41,380 nucleotides of DNA from Ichthyophthirius multifiliis (taxonomy: Eukaryota > Ciliophora > Oligohymenophorea > Hymenostomatida): the NCBI RefSeq assembly GCF_000220395.1, contig NW_004087667.1:1-41380 (forward strand), written 5' to 3'. This document shows, one piece after another, positions 39,628-41,380 of the stretch; position 1 is the first letter of the stretch; each line of letters opens with the position of its first letter. The notes beneath the pieces are model-generated. The model did no database searches, had not been told where the DNA came from, and saw only the letters and a list, made by a program, of their open reading frames with translations. A program made the position numbers and the translations under genes.

Positions 39628-41285
39628 TTGTTTTTTTTATATATATCTTTTTGTTAAAAAGAATCTTTTTTATTTTTTAATTTTATACAAAATTATTTAT
39701 TTAATTATATTTTTTAATATAAATTAAAAAAATTATTAAAGATTATTATAAAATTAATTTTAAATATGTTTATTAAAATTATAAAATGATTAATTAATTT
39801 TGCTAATTATTCTAAATTAATATTAATTAAATTAGAAATGATTAAAGCTTATTTATATTTGATTTAAATAATTATTATTAAATAAAGTAAGAAATTATTA
39901 AAAATATACTCTTTTAATCTTAGCAATAAAATTAAAATACATTTAATTAAACAAAACAAACGAAATTAATTCAAAAATAATTTTCTTTAAAATAATTATA
40001 TAAATTAGAAGATAATATATACTATATATACAATTTATAAAAAAATAATATATATTATTATTTAAACATTTAAAATTAAAAACAAATAATGACAAAAATA
40101 ATATATGTTATTAAATTAAAAATAAAAAAAAAATTATTTATTTGTAAATTTTAACATAAACAAAAATTTTTAATATTTATTAATTTTAATTTATAAAAAC
40201 TTAGAAAGATAAATCTATTTGAATAATTAAATATTAAAAAAACTTATTTCGTTTATAATAAAAAATTATATAAATTAAAAACTAAAAACTATGAATTTTA
40301 TAAAATAATTATATATATAGTAAAAATATATAAATAAGACCATGATATAAAAAAAAATATAATTAAAGTTTAGATATTAGAAAATTTAAAAGAAAAAATA
40401 ACTAAATAAAATAATATATAATAAAATGTTAATATAGTTTTTATTAATAAATGTATTAAAAAATAATAATTTTAAAATATTTGTATAATTAAATATTAAA
40501 TATATTATAAAAATAAATAATATATATAAAATTAAAAAGAAAAAATTTTTAAATGATTGATTAAAAAAAATTTTAAGTATTAAAAAATAGAAAAAAAATA
40601 AATATATTATAATAAATTTATATATAGATAATATAATAAAATATGTTTTTAATAAAAAATATATATAAATACATATATAAAAAAATAAATAAATATAAAT
40701 ATATAAATATATAAATAAATATAAAAATTTATATATAAATATATTAATTTATTAATATATTAATATAATTATAAATAAAATTTTGATATAATTTATTAAT
40801 TAAAATTTTAAAATACAAATTAATGTATTTAATTCATATATAATTTTTTTTCTTAATCATATTCTAATAATTAGTTTATATGCACTTTAATTATAACATT
40901 ATATTTAATTAAATAATAATAATAAATTTTGTTATATTTTTTTTAAAAAAAAATATATTTATGATTTTATTAGAAATTTCTAATATTTAAAATATATTTA
41001 TGTGATATATATAAATATTTATTTTTATAATAATTAGATTTTATAAAATATATATTATTTATATATTATAAATATTTTAATATTTATTTTATATATTAAT
41101 TTATTTTTGAATATATATTTTAACTATATACTAATTTTTTATTTTATAATTTATTATATTTTTTTTTTATTTTTATTTTTATAAATATATAAATTTTATA
41201 GAAAGTTATTCAAAATTACAAAAAAATATAATATTTTTAAAAAAATGATATTTCTATATTTATTTTTGTTATGATAGGGTTGATA
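39628..41285. other. Subtelomeric AT-rich region, no gene seen
   Basis: This 1.66-kb stretch has no coding signal. The last part before the repeat array has a degenerate telomere-like GATAGGGTTGATA at about 41273-41285. It contains the FKBP promoter and the subtelomere. Confidence 0.6.
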
Positions 41286-41380
41286 TTGGGGTTGGGGTTG
41301 GGGTTGGGGTTGGGGTTGGGGTTGGGGTTGGGGTTGGGGTTGGGGTTGGGGTTGGGGTTGGGGTTGGGGTTGGGGTTGGG
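41286..41380 (+). repeat. Telomere, (TTGGGG)n
   Basis: About 16 uninterrupted copies of TTGGGG run to the end of the window. This is the Tetrahymena/Ichthyophthirius telomere repeat, G-rich strand 5' to 3' toward the end, so this is the right end of a chromosome. The array may be trimmed by the assembly. Confidence 0.98.

Overview
The window is the right-hand end of a ciliate macronuclear chromosome. Three things in the sequence show this. The last 95 bases are an uninterrupted array of the hexamer TTGGGG, the telomere repeat of Tetrahymena-type ciliates. Long reading frames exist only if TAA and TAG are read as glutamine and TGA as the sole stop; the visible standard-code ORFs are mostly meaningless. 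Introns are short, AT-rich and GT...AG, usually 37-260 nt, so the 25-nt Paramecium type is excluded. The extreme AT content and long homopolymers suggest a hymenostome such as Ichthyophthirius or a relative; this genus-level guess is inference.

Layout, left to right: a leucine-rich-repeat protein with an all-TAA polyglutamine run (+, 69-3763); a small Gag1-clamp-like protein (+, 4041-4310); an oversized CD36/LIMP-2-like membrane protein with about 11 exons (+, 4661-8867); an EMAP-like (EML) HELP/WD40 protein (-, 8991-11576); a small EF-hand protein (-, 12337-12690) divergent from prefoldin subunit 2 (+, 12854-13243); a giant protein of about 1,800 residues with a Cys cluster and two degenerate nucleoside-diphosphate-kinase-like modules (+, 13499-19227); a PDK1-type AGC kinase (-, 20803-22538); a 4.4-kb gene-poor stretch; a divergent Rab-like GTPase (-, 26908-27739); a secreted EF-hand protein (-, 28210-28593); a CaMKK-like kinase (-, 29771-31357); an LMBRD2-like membrane protein (+, 32914-34670) followed by a striking C15 tract; a C2H2 zinc-finger protein (-, 35311-36454); a coiled-coil protein (+, 38031-39066); an FKBP12-type prolyl isomerase (-, 39289-39627); about 1.7 kb of AT-rich subtelomere; and the telomere.

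The genes do not form an operon or an evident pathway; this is a normal eukaryotic mix of signalling (PDK1, CaMKK-like, Rab, EF-hands, LMBRD2), cytoskeleton/cilia (EML, possibly the NDPK-like and LRR proteins), folding (prefoldin, FKBP) and membrane proteins. Six genes contain reading-frame breaks, mostly equivalent to one missing base and mostly in A or T runs. That pattern points to assembly errors in homopolymers rather than six pseudogenes. No rRNA, tRNA, CRISPR or transposon was recognised. I found no clearly new multi-gene system; the most unusual items are the giant NDPK-like protein, the double-length CD36-like protein, the divergent Rab and the C15 tract.
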